This document shows, piece by piece, positions 36,873 through 45,751 of a DNA stretch of 64,000 nt. The stretch's first letter is position 1, and every line of letters starts with the position of its first letter. Origin of the DNA: JADLGL01 sp963667605 (GTDB taxonomy: Bacteria; Pseudomonadota; Alphaproteobacteria; Rhizobiales; Kaistiaceae); NCBI GenBank assembly GCA_963667605.2, contig CAXXUZ010000003.1, positions 248,001 through 312,000 on the forward strand, in the 5' to 3' direction. The translations under genes and the position numbers were made by a program. The notes under the pieces were generated by a model that did not search any database, was not told the DNA's origin, and saw only the letters and a program-made list of their open reading frames with translations.

Positions 36873-37376
36873 CGCATCGATCGCACCGACCACTCCCCGA
36901 CGATGCCTATGCTTACGCCTCTACGTACGCCCCTACATACGGGTCTACATACTGTAAGGACACCCAGTAAGCACAGGTACGCACCAAATTACGTCATGAT
37001 TTCAACAGGCTATGTTTCTGCCGCCCCCAGATTTCGGCCGCGACTTATTACCTATGGTTTGTGTTTTGATGTGTGGGGGTGCTGGCGCTTGCTTTTGGGT
37101 TACGAGCTGAGTCGTTGGTCGGATGATCTTGATCAGTCATAGGCTGCGGCCGGTCTATCGTCCGGGCCAAGGCCCGTCCGATAGCCCAGCCTCAGAATTC
37201 CCTTCGAGAGCGGGAAAACACCCAAACGCAATCCCTCCCACCATGTCCTGTCCGGACCCCCCGCGGCACGTCAGGGCAACGCCCGCCTTGTCGCGACAGG
37301 ATGCGGAACCCCGGGTGCTATGGTGGCAGATCAAAGATCACTTTCCCGCCCCAGATCGCTGTCCCCAACCCCTCGC
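36873..37376. other. Intergenic region with 12-bp iterons
   Basis: About 500 bases with no gene. Three tandem 12-bp units beginning CTAC(G/A)TAC occupy 36921-36956, and the following 150 bases are AT-rich relative to the surroundings. The layout (iterons plus AT-rich DNA before a replication-relaxation gene) resembles a plasmid-type origin. Confidence 0.45.
36921..36956 (+). repeat. Three tandem 12-bp iteron-like repeats
   Basis: CTACGTACGCCC, CTACATACGGGT and CTACATACTGTA follow each other without gaps. Confidence 0.6.
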
Positions 37377-38366
37377 ATGGCAAGCATGGGAGAACCTAAG
37401 CCAGCGCTATACTGTGACTATGGAGGTGCAGTCCCTAGAAGGATCAATGCGGCGGCCCAGGTTCCGTCGTGCGTCAGAAACGCCAGCCTTTCGCTTACCG
37501 ACGATGATGTCGTCATTGTCCGTCAGTTGGCTCGCCATCGCTTCCTGCGATCAACCCACATCGCCGCCCTGGTCGGCCGCTCGCCTGACCGAACCAACAA
37601 CCGTCTGTCGCGGCTCTTCCATGCCGGCTATCTCGACCGTCCTCGCGCTCAGTTCGACTATTATCCGACCGCCGGATCGGCACCGATGGTCTATGCCCTC
37701 GCCGATCGCGGCGCTCGCCTTTTGGTCGAGCGCGACGGTGTCGACTTTGCCAATGTCGAATGGAGTCGTAAGAACCGCGAGGCTGGCCGACCGTTCATTG
37801 AGCATCAGCTCGAGATCATGGATTTCTACGTCGCGCTTCAATGCTCGACCCAGGGGCGCGAAGACGTGCGGCTGATCCATCCTGATGAGATGGTCACGGC
37901 ATTCCCCGATCAGTCGTTCAGCGAACGCAATCCGTTCGCGCTGCGCGTTCGCATCTTCCGCCGCGGCTCCGTCCACGATATCGGCTTGGTTCCGGATCTC
38001 GTGTTCGGCCTCCAACTAGCGGACGGATCACGCCGCTGCTTCATGGTTGAGATCGACCGCGGCACCATGCCGATCAGCCGCAGCAATCTCACGCAAACCA
38101 GCTTCGAGCGGAAGATGCGCGCATATCTCACCGCCCACGCCACCAAGCAGCATGAACGGCATTTCGGCTGGAAGAACTTTCCGGTGCTGGTCGTCACGAC
38201 CGACCGTCATCGGGTGCGGTCCATGAAGGAGGCACTGCGACGGCTTCGCGTTGCGCGCAGCCCTGGCGACCGTCTATTTGTCTTCGCGATCCGAGCCGAT
38301 CTGTCCGGCAACGATCCATTGACCCATGTTTGGAGCGATGGTGATGGCCAGGATGCGCGGTTATAG
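37377..38366 (+). CDS. Replication-relaxation family protein
   Basis: The 329-residue protein (ATG 37377; the first 30 residues are weakly supported). The core LTDDDVVIVRQLARHRFLRS, then LVGRSPDRTNNRLSRLFHAGYLDRP is a winged helix-turn-helix followed by the PF13814-type domain (GSAPMVYALADRGARLL, FIEHQLEIMDFYVAL, VPDLVFGLQL, FMVEIDRGTMPI). Family members are linked to plasmid nicking or relaxation and DNA transfer. It is paired with the HerA/VirD4-like ATPase upstream. Confidence 0.78.
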   Translation: MASMGEPKPALYCDYGGAVPRRINAAAQVPSCVRNASLSLTDDDVVIVRQLARHRFLRSTHIAALVGRSPDRTNNRLSRLFHAGYLDRPRAQFDYYPTAGSAPMVYALADRGARLLVERDGVDFANVEWSRKNREAGRPFIEHQLEIMDFYVALQCSTQGREDVRLIHPDEMVTAFPDQSFSERNPFALRVRIFRRGSVHDIGLVPDLVFGLQLADGSRRCFMVEIDRGTMPISRSNLTQTSFERKMRAYLTAHATKQHERHFGWKNFPVLVVTTDRHRVRSMKEALRRLRVARSPGDRLFVFAIRADLSGNDPLTHVWSDGDGQDARL

Positions 38367-38586
38367 TGAGCCAAGAGGTGGGAGAGAGGACGTAGAGGCC
38401 AGCGGCAGACGGGCGCGATCGTGAGACATTGACCGGTATTCAGACGTTAGGCATGTACAATCTCCGGATGACCGCCAGCGTGATATTGCTGCTACAAGTC
38501 GCGGACAAACTCCGCAGGCAATAGAAGAAGAGATCATCTGAGCGCAACGGGATACGCCCTGGATAAGACGCCGAGAAAGAACCTAC

Positions 38587-39730
38587 TGGATAAAATTTGA
38601 CGTTTGAATCCCGCGAGGGATTCTCGCCGGGCACGTCGTGTGCGAGTCTGGCGCATGCGGCCAGGAATCATCGTCGATGTGAGTACCGCCGACCGTGCTC
38701 GTCTCGAAGCGGTCGTTGCGGACCGGAACAGCCGGCAGAAACACGTGTGGCGGGCACGGATCGTCCTTCTGAGCGGGGATGGTCTCGGCACGGTCGAGAT
38801 CATGCGCTGCACCGGCAAGAGCAAGACAGCGGTTTGGCGTTGGCAGGAGCGCTTCATGCACGAGGGTGTCGAGGGGTTGCTGCGGGACAAGACGCGACCC
38901 TCGCGCGTTCCGCCGCTCGGCCGGGAAATCGCTGACCGCGTCGTCGCGCTGACGCTGAGTGCGCCGCGCCACGAGGCGACACATTGGACGGCGCCGGCGA
39001 TGGCCAAGACGGTCGGCATCAGCGTCAGCGCGGTACAGCGCATCTGGCGGGCACACGGGCTTCAGCCCCACCGGGTCCGGCAGTTCAAGCTGTCGCGTGA
39101 CCCGGAGTTCATTCCCAAGCTGCGGGACATCGTCGGCCTTTATGTCGATCCGCCGGCGCACGCCGTTGTCCTGTCGGTTGACGAGAAGAGCCAGATCCAG
39201 GCGCTCGACCGCACCCAACCCGGGCTGCCGATGAAGACGGGATGCGCGGGCACGATGACGCATGACTACAAGCGGCACGGCACGACCACGCTGTTCGCCG
39301 CGCTGAACGTGCTCGAAGGGCGTGTCATCGGCCAGTGCATGCAGCGCCATCGACACCAAGAGTTCATTCGCTTCCTCAACGCCATCGAGGCCGACGTGCC
39401 CGCGGGAAAGCTGGTCCATGTGATCCTCGACAACTACGCCGCCCACAAGCATCCCAAGGTCCGCGGGTGGCTTACGTGCCATCCGCGGACCTTCTTCCAC
39501 TTCACCCCAACATCCTGCTCCTGGCTCAACGCCGTCGAAGGTTTCTTCGCAAAGCTCGCAAAGCAACGTCTCAAGCGCGGCGTCTTCCACTCGATCGTCG
39601 ATCTCCAGGCCACCATCAACCGCTTCCTCGAACACACCAACAACGATCCGCAGCCCTTCATCTGGACAAAGGATCCCGACAAAATCATCGCCGCTGTCAG
39701 ACGCGGGCATCAAGCGTTAGATTCCATCCA
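38587..39730 (+). mobile_element. IS630-family element, copy 4
   Basis: The element is 1144 bp, flanked by CTAC at 38583-38586 and 39731-39734. This is the only copy not at CTAG, and it fixes the duplication length at 4 bp. It sits directly before the GTG start (39736) of the ABC-3C effector gene and separates it from its promoter. Confidence 0.9.
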
Positions 39731-39809
39731 CTACAGTGTCTCAAGATGCCACACCGTCGATGTTGGGATACTTGTACCAATGCAGGTTCGCGTTGTTGCG
39801 CGGCCTTGA
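38655..39809 (+). CDS. IS630-family transposase, copy 4, with read-through tail
   Basis: The same protein as the other copies up to ALDSIH. Because the target duplication here is CTAC, no stop codon forms at the border. Translation continues 25 codons (YSVSRCHTVDVG onward) out of frame into the neighbouring gene before stopping at 39809. RVIGQCM, LTCHP and PDKIIAA group it with copy 3. Whether the tail harms activity is unknown. Confidence 0.85.
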   Translation: MRPGIIVDVSTADRARLEAVVADRNSRQKHVWRARIVLLSGDGLGTVEIMRCTGKSKTAVWRWQERFMHEGVEGLLRDKTRPSRVPPLGREIADRVVALTLSAPRHEATHWTAPAMAKTVGISVSAVQRIWRAHGLQPHRVRQFKLSRDPEFIPKLRDIVGLYVDPPAHAVVLSVDEKSQIQALDRTQPGLPMKTGCAGTMTHDYKRHGTTTLFAALNVLEGRVIGQCMQRHRHQEFIRFLNAIEADVPAGKLVHVILDNYAAHKHPKVRGWLTCHPRTFFHFTPTSCSWLNAVEGFFAKLAKQRLKRGVFHSIVDLQATINRFLEHTNNDPQPFIWTKDPDKIIAAVRRGHQALDSIHYSVSRCHTVDVGILVPMQVRVVARP

Positions 39810-40297
39810 CGAAAGCAAAACCTTTGCCGGCCACGCCCTGACTATCGAAAAGTTTGATGATATCGCGTTCGAGGATGATGGACGGCCCGTCGAGCTCATC
39901 CAAACCAAGCACCACTGCAAACCAGGTGACACCTCCGACAAAAGCGTCGACGTTTGGAAAACACTGGCGATATGGATCGGCCGCGTCAAAGGCGATCCGA
40001 GCGCGGTCGCGGAGGCACGCTTCGTTTTCCTGACCACCAGTCAAGCGGCACCGAATTCCGCACTGTCCAAGCTAAGGCAGAGCGAAAGCGATCGCGACGT
40101 GGACGGAGCGATTGCGCTGTTGCTGCAGGCGGCAAGCGAATCCAAAAGCGTCCAAACAAAGAAGGCGCGAACGGCCTTCCGCACGATGGACCACTCAATA
40201 CGGCAGCTTCTGGTCCAAAACATTTGGTAGTGGGTCAGTTTGAAATCGTCAGTCATTGACACGACCCTAGCCGCCCGGGCCGGGGCGTGCCATATTC

Positions 40298-40474
40298 ATG
40301 ACCATGGATAACAGACCGAAGAGACCACGCGACACCAACCAGCTTGCCGAGGCAATCGTTGATCGGGCCACGACAGGCTTGGATGATTCTCTTCCTCAAG
40401 AGGATCAGAGCTCTGTCAATCAAAGCCCCGGCAGCAGAGGCGCCTCTTCGGGCAAGCCTTCAGGCAACTCGTAA
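40298..40474 (+). pseudogene. Truncated H1/KGG-like basic protein
   Basis: The 58-codon frame begins MTMDNRPKRPRDTNQLAEAI, matching the start of the common 70-80 residue alphaproteobacterial family (KRPRDPNQLAKxIVDLATG) whose members end in lysine-rich KGG repeats. Here the second half is replaced by an unrelated tail (GSRGASSGKPSGNS) overlapping the end of the fic gene. It marks where foreign DNA was joined inside the element. Confidence 0.55.
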
Positions 40475-41583
40475 GGGTCTAGAACGGTCCTATCTCGCCT
40501 CCCCCTTTGTCTTGCCTCTTTGAGTTCTTTGCCAGCTATATAATAGCGGCCCCGTCTCTCCCCGTGTGGAATTAAAATCTCCAAGTCGCTTAAGACCTTC
40601 AGGTCTCGGCCTGCAACGTACGAGCTTTCTTCGGTCTCCTTTTGGTATCTAGAATTGGTCACTCTTATGCCGAGCGCGGCATTGAATAACACTATCGTCA
40701 TTCTTTCCTTTAGTCCTTCTCGCTCAATAAGATTTTCTATACTTTCGAAAACGGACTCGTATTCGTGACGTCTTCGGATCAAGGTATTCGCCTGCTGATA
40801 GTGGGCTTTAAGGCAAAACCTGACCCATGGAAGCGTGGAGCTCGTCGGATTCCACGCTCCTTTTCCGACTTCACCAAGAATGTTGTAACATTCCTGAGTA
40901 TTGCGCCCTAGCCACTCTTCAATGCTGGAAAAGAGAGGGTTGATAACTCCTTCCCGTGCAAGCACCAGGGTTTGTAGAGCTCGGGCCATCCGGCCATTGC
41001 CGTCTTTGAACGGATGGATCATTGTCAAGTTTAGGTGTGCCATTGCTGCGGCAACAAAAATAGATTGGTAGTCTTGGGTGTCTAGATATTCCACTAGCTC
41101 GCAGACTAAGGGGTCGACTTTCTCAACATCGGGTGCTTCATACACAACTTCTCCGGATTCATGGTTTACGACGCGAACTGCCCCTGGCCTCCATTGCCCG
41201 GGGTACGATGACAGATCGAATTGCGTCATCATGAAATGCAGGCTCTTTAGGAATTGTTTGTTGAATTCAAAATAGGGGTCCCCCGCAGCCTGTATTATGT
41301 AGGTCATTGCGGCCCTATACCCATTAATGGCGGCCCAAGCCTCCGTCTTTTCGTCCATCGGAGGCTCATCTTCTACGGCAGCCATGGCCTCATCCATCGA
41401 GGCGTTGTAACCCTCGATTGCATTTGATCCATGGATCACACGCGCAAGGGTGCTCTTCCGAAGAGTCCCATACCAGCGGCGAGGATTGTTCTGGGTGGAG
41501 ATTTTTAGAAAAATCTTTTGTTTCTTGAGTATTTCCAATACCTTATGGTCTTCTGCCGACAAGGGGGGTTCAACGAAGATCAT
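40420..41583 (-). CDS. Fic-domain protein (class II, self-inhibited)
   Basis: The 387-residue protein starts at ATG 41583. The catalytic Fic motif HPFKDGNGRMAR lies at 190-201 with H190, and an N-terminal inhibitory helix motif S53-N-A-I-E57-G lies at 53-58 (SxxxEG, class II). The anchoring segment LHFMMTQFDLSSYPGQWRPGAVRV and a C-terminal winged helix (NSRYQKETEESSYVAGRDLKVLSDLEIL) are as in stand-alone bacterial Fic proteins, which AMPylate targets such as gyrase or self-modify. GC content is visibly lower than the neighbours. It lies inside an IS and probably arrived as cargo. No strong ribosome site is seen. Confidence 0.88.
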   Translation of the reverse strand: MIFVEPPLSAEDHKVLEILKKQKIFLKISTQNNPRRWYGTLRKSTLARVIHGSNAIEGYNASMDEAMAAVEDEPPMDEKTEAWAAINGYRAAMTYIIQAAGDPYFEFNKQFLKSLHFMMTQFDLSSYPGQWRPGAVRVVNHESGEVVYEAPDVEKVDPLVCELVEYLDTQDYQSIFVAAAMAHLNLTMIHPFKDGNGRMARALQTLVLAREGVINPLFSSIEEWLGRNTQECYNILGEVGKGAWNPTSSTLPWVRFCLKAHYQQANTLIRRRHEYESVFESIENLIEREGLKERMTIVLFNAALGIRVTNSRYQKETEESSYVAGRDLKVLSDLEILIPHGERRGRYYIAGKELKEARQRGRRDRTVLDPYELPEGLPEEAPLLPGL

Positions 41584-41660
41584 GCTAGATATCCAATTAT
41601 ATATTTGCTAATTGCATAATAATATCTTGCATTTCACAGAAGTCAATCTATATTTCTAGC

Positions 41661-42552
41661 ATGAACAAGCTCGATATCACGACCGGCAAGCTGATCATCC
41701 GCTGTCTCGTGGAAGGCCAGAGCATCCGCTCGACGGCCCGGACAGCGGATGTCAGTAAGAACACCGTAGCCAAGCTTCCGATCGACGCTGGCAAGGCGTG
41801 CGCTGACTATCAAGATGGCGTGTTGCGAGACCTGCAGTGCAGGCGCATCCAGGTCGACGAAATCTGGTCCTTCATCTACGCGAAGCGAAAGAACGTTGCC
41901 CGCGCCAGGTCCGCGCCCCCGGAAGCTGGCGATGTCTGGACCTGGACTGCGATCTGCGCCGACACCAAGCTCGTTCCATCATGGCGGGTCGGGGACCGCT
42001 CGGGCAATACAGCCATCGACTTCATGGACGATCTACGTCCGCGCCTCGCCAACCGCGTGCAACTCACTAGCGACGGTCACAAGGCATATCTGGAAGCGGT
42101 GGAGGGCGCATTCGGCGGTGACGTGGATTACGCCCAGCTGGTGAAGCTCTACGGCTCGGAAGGCGGCGTATCGTCAGACAAGCGCTACAGCCCCGCTGAA
42201 TGCACGGGTATCCCGCAAGCGCCGCGTCGAAGGCAATCCTGATATAGCACACGTCTCGACCAGCTACGTCGAGCGCAACAACCTGACCATGCGGATGTCC
42301 ATGCGCCGGTTCACGCGGCTGACCAACGCGTTCTCCAAGAAGATCGAGAACCATACTCACAGCGTGGCACTCCACTTCATGCACTACAATTTCTGCCGCC
42401 AGCACAAGAGCCTCGATGGGATCAGCCCTGCGATGGCCGCTGGCGTGACGGATCGGCTATGGAACATCGAAGACATCGTGCGGCTGATAGACGAAGCGGC
42501 TCCGCAACCGAAGCGGCCCGCAACCTACCGCAAACAGGATATTTCAAACTGA
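41661..42552 (+). pseudogene. IS1-family transposase, frameshifted
   Basis: The N-terminal part (193 codons, ending near 42240) and the C-terminal part (from about 42205 in the +1 frame to 42552) together give one IS1-type transposase: a HTH region (GQSIRSTARTADVSKNTVAK), D in QVDEIWSFIYAKRKN, D in VQLTSDGHKAYLEAV, then SYVERNNLTMRMSMRRFTRL with the catalytic E, and HYNFCRQHKSL. One extra base near 42206 (GGTATCCC) breaks the frame. This copy is not autonomous unless frameshifting rescues it. Confidence 0.8.
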
Positions 42553-43251
42553 CCCACTACCAAACATTTGGGTTTTTGATAAGGCACCAAACATCATCGA
42601 TGCTCGCGAGGAACTTGAAGAACTTCTTTTTTTCGCGGCACCCAAAGACAAGATCAGTGCGCTCGTGGACTACCTTGAAGGATGGTGGTTTCAACGGATC
42701 ATCAATGCTCTCAACGATGCGAAGGCGTCGTCGATCCCACTTGCTGCAATCCAGGGCAAGATCGACGAATTGCGTGACAACTTCCAGTCCGGCCACCTGC
42801 CGCTCGATGAGACCATCGATTCCATGCCGGCGGCATCAGACGTGCCCGATGATGGCCGGGCGTTCGTTCGTCAACTTCAGCTGATCTCACTGTCGCAAAG
42901 ATCGATCCTCGCTGCTGCGCACGACTACTACCGAGCGTCGGCGCAACGATCTCGATGGGCCCGAGAGAATCTTCTTCTGGACGGTGAATCCGAGACGTAT
43001 GATAGGGCCTTGTGCGATGCATGGGATCGTCGCTTTTCGGCCACCACGGAGGACGCCGGAACTTGCTCACCGGAGGCCAAGCAAGAGCTTGGCCGCTCCG
43101 TATTCCACTGGGCACGCAGCTACCAACGGCCGTTGCGCAATCGTGACGAACTTTGGCTGTCATCGGGCTCGTTCCAGATCCTGGCCGACGGGCTTCGGGT
43201 CGGTTGGCACCCCGACTTTGAGGACCTAGTCAACACAGCGGCAGGCGTCCC

Positions 43252-43758
43252 ATGAGGCTCAGCGCCTGGCAGTTGCGCTCGCCGGAGGAAGCGAACAATT
43301 TCAATCCCGCCTTTTGTGGCGCGCTCATCTACGAGTTCGTGCGATCCTACGAAAAGGCCAAGACACAATCTCCGCTTTTCGCGCTCGTCTTTTGTGCCCT
43401 GCCGATCGCCCTCCACCCCGCCACTCGTGACAGATTGCCCAGGAGTACGATTACGGGGTTGTTCCCCTGGATCGAAGGTAATCCTGACGTACTCGTCGGT
43501 TTTGCCGATCGAGCAAGAAACTTGGTGCCCCACGTTCGGGAGGCAATCCGATACGCGGCCGCAAGAAGAGCCATTGGCTTTGGAGACGGCGGGCGGGTTC
43601 TCATAGGCGACAAGCGAGCGTCCTTCCCGCCGCGCTTCTTGGGGGAATCATCCATCGATATACGAGATACCGTGGACGCCGCCCGTAAGATTGGACGGTG
43701 GTTCGCGGGTGCCGGCGACCCTGGCACAATCCTCGCTGCTTGGGTTTTGCGTGTATGA
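43252..43758 (+). CDS. ABC-3C middle component
   Basis: The 168-residue protein (ATG 43252) overlaps the effector stop by 4 bases. The sequence RSPEEANNFNPAFCGALIYE, with LPIALHPATRDRLPRSTI and a C-terminal RKIGRWFAGAGDPGTILAAWVLRV, matches the small middle component of ABC three-component systems, thought to bridge the ATPase and the effector. The ATPase start overlaps its stop as ATGA. The gene itself is intact. Confidence 0.75.
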   Translation: MRLSAWQLRSPEEANNFNPAFCGALIYEFVRSYEKAKTQSPLFALVFCALPIALHPATRDRLPRSTITGLFPWIEGNPDVLVGFADRARNLVPHVREAIRYAAARRAIGFGDGGRVLIGDKRASFPPRFLGESSIDIRDTVDAARKIGRWFAGAGDPGTILAAWVLRV

Positions 43759-44031
43759 GCTTCTCAATTCGATCAGTTAGCATCTACTCGTATGATGGTG
43801 AGCGTAAAACACTTGTGTTCAAGACAAGTGGCCTCAACATCATCACCGGGCGGGCTGCAACGGGAAAATTCTCGATTATTGATATTCTCGATTATTGTTT
43901 CGGACGCAGTGAGTGCTATGTCGCGGCCGGTATAATTAGGCAGCACGTGTCTTGGTTCGGCGTCGAAATACAGAATGGCAGCGATGTCTTGTTTGTCGGC
44001 CGCCGAAATCCCGATCAAACCGAAAGGACGA

Positions 44032-44108
44032 GAGACGCCGGTGGCTGGCATTGTCGAGTATGCGTGCAGTGGCTGCCATAGCATCGCGCCTGGCGATGAC
44101 TGGATTTA
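44032..44108 (+). repeat. 77-bp copy of the flank of IS1380 copy 2
   Basis: This segment is identical to 21356-21432 and directly abuts the left end of IS1380 copy 4, as it abuts copy 2. Confidence 0.85.
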
Positions 44109-45751
44109 CCCGACATTCCCCAGATGACATCCAAATTCGCGGAAATCGTACCACGGCCCCATCTCCAAGGGAACTCTGTTCCCATTGCAGCCATCCGATG
44201 ACATGATTTTGGTAATCGGCCAGCGCGTGGAAGGCCATTTGGTCGTTTCTCTTGCCATCCAGACACACCTCTCGTGTCGCAATCTCCTTGCCGTCGATTC
44301 CCTCGGCCTACGCCGGAGCGGGTCTTCGTCGTAGATCATCAATCAGGCTCAAGATTTTCTGGAACAAGCTTCTTGGGACTGCAACCTCGGCCAATTGAAA
44401 TGTGACGTACCGGCCATGGCTGACAACTTTCGCACCGATCTTGACCAGCTTCTCCCCCAGCGTCGTCAGCGACCATTGCTCCACGGTATCGGGCAACGCC
44501 AGGGTACGCATGAAGTTGCCGAGGTTATAGGCGAGTGCATGCAGCTGGAGCCGGACGGCATTGTTGCGTAACGAACGGCATGACAGCCGCGTCCACTTGA
44601 TGGCGTTCTTGCCTTCCTTGATCCATTGCTCGGCAGTGCCGCGCTGATTGTAGAACGCAACAACCCGCTCGGCAGGACGGCTCAGGTTGGTGACGATGAA
44701 GCCGACGCGGGGATACAGTTCCCCTGAGTGCCACTCCACCTTGGCGACGACCCGGCGGGGCTCCGTCCAGCTACCGGCCCGATAGCTGAAGTTCGCGTAA
44801 TACCGACGAACTTCCTTCGGCGGCCGACCGACGGGGCGCTTGAGCAGGTGCGCGATGCTGTCGTGCAGCACCTTGTTGGCCGGAAGCCGGATGGCGTACT
44901 TGAAGCCTTCCGCTTCCAGAAACTCATAAACCTCGGGCGAGGCGAAGGCGGCGTCACCACGGAAATAACGCCGGAGTGTCTTGTTCCGGTATCGAGCGAC
45001 CACCGGGTCCAACACATCGCGCCATTCATGGGCGCTGTGCACGTTGCCCGGACGCAGGGCGCAACGCTCCAGATCGCCGAACTGGTTGAACACGAACAGC
45101 GGGTGATAGCACGTGCAGCCGAAGTGACCGTTGTAGGCCGTGCCCTCCTGGTCACCGTAGGTCGGGCTGACGGAGCTGTCCATGTCGAGCACGATAATCT
45201 TCGGCGGCTTGCGCTCGTTAACCTGGTCGATCCAGATGCCCAAAAGGTCAGCGAGCGCGGCGAGGTTGTCATTGGTGGCGAGTAACTCCGTCTCGAACCG
45301 GCCCATCTGGCTGGTCGATGCGCCGCCGCGCTCGACAGCCCTGCCGCCGACGATCCACCGCATCGCAGGATCGCGCCCCAGCCGGTCGGCGTCGTTCACG
45401 TCCTCGTACCCGGCAAGACGACCATAGACGGATTGGCGAAGGAGACCGATGATGCCGTGCCAACCGTTCTTGCCGGTCCGGCTGTCAGCAATAACGTCAC
45501 CGGCCAGCGTGGTCAGGCCGAGGGCTTCGTCCAGTTCACGATAGGCGAGCAGACCAGCGTCTGACGTGATCCGCGAACCGTGGAACTCGAACTTCAGTCT
45601 TCGGTCGAAAAACGCCCGCAGCAGCCCCCGATCCGACTCACCCTCCAGGTTCCGCATTCGACCCACTCTCCGTCTGATCTAATCCACTGATTCTTACACA
45701 GGAATCAGACGGAAACCGCATCAGATGGATCGGTCACCTGGGGAATGCGGG
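44109..45751 (-). mobile_element. IS1380-family element, copy 4
   Basis: The element is 1643 bp and lies inside the ABC-3C ATPase gene. It is bordered on the left by the 77-bp segment shared with copy 2. Confidence 0.88.
44308..45666 (-). CDS. IS1380-family transposase, copy 4
   Basis: Intact, 452 residues. It differs from the other copies by RGTAEQW and TTLGEKL, and shares GELYPRVG with copy 2. Confidence 0.9.
   Translation of the reverse strand: MGRMRNLEGESDRGLLRAFFDRRLKFEFHGSRITSDAGLLAYRELDEALGLTTLAGDVIADSRTGKNGWHGIIGLLRQSVYGRLAGYEDVNDADRLGRDPAMRWIVGGRAVERGGASTSQMGRFETELLATNDNLAALADLLGIWIDQVNERKPPKIIVLDMDSSVSPTYGDQEGTAYNGHFGCTCYHPLFVFNQFGDLERCALRPGNVHSAHEWRDVLDPVVARYRNKTLRRYFRGDAAFASPEVYEFLEAEGFKYAIRLPANKVLHDSIAHLLKRPVGRPPKEVRRYYANFSYRAGSWTEPRRVVAKVEWHSGELYPRVGFIVTNLSRPAERVVAFYNQRGTAEQWIKEGKNAIKWTRLSCRSLRNNAVRLQLHALAYNLGNFMRTLALPDTVEQWSLTTLGEKLVKIGAKVVSHGRYVTFQLAEVAVPRSLFQKILSLIDDLRRRPAPA

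Larger units (their letters stand above)
40226..42561 (+). mobile_element. IS1-family element carrying a fic passenger gene
   Basis: The 2336-bp unit has perfect 21-bp terminal inverted repeats (40226-40246 and 42541-42561, starting GGTAGTGGGTC) and an 8-bp target duplication AAACATTT (40218-40225, 42562-42569), the length typical of IS1. The transposase occupies only the right 0.9 kb. The left part holds a truncated H1-like gene and an intact low-GC fic gene on the minus strand. Ordinary single-gene relatives are about 1 kb, so this is an enlarged, cargo-carrying form. Confidence 0.85.
39736..43255 (+). pseudogene. ABC-3C system effector (nuclease-like N-terminus plus CTD), split by IS
   Basis: The reading starts at GTG 39736 (VSQDATPSMLGYLYQCRFAL); an in-frame TAA lies upstream in the reconstructed locus. 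Residues about 35-60 (TIEKFDDIAFEDDGRPVELIQTKHH) have the E/D...ExQxK pattern of Mrr/Cap4-like restriction-fold nucleases. An IS (40226-42561) interrupts after codon 163. Removing it and one AAACATTT gives NIWVFDKAPNIIDAREELEE, in frame to the C-terminal region (LVDYLEGWWFQRIINAL, RENLLLDGESETYDRAL, GSFQILADGLRVGWHPDFE). This is the CTD component of ABC three-component conflict systems. The rebuilt protein is about 393 residues. Confidence 0.8.

Noticed and set aside
38400..38480. TTGACC...TACAAT as a promoter for the ABC-3C operon
   Set aside because: The spacing of 21 bases is too long for a sigma-70 promoter.
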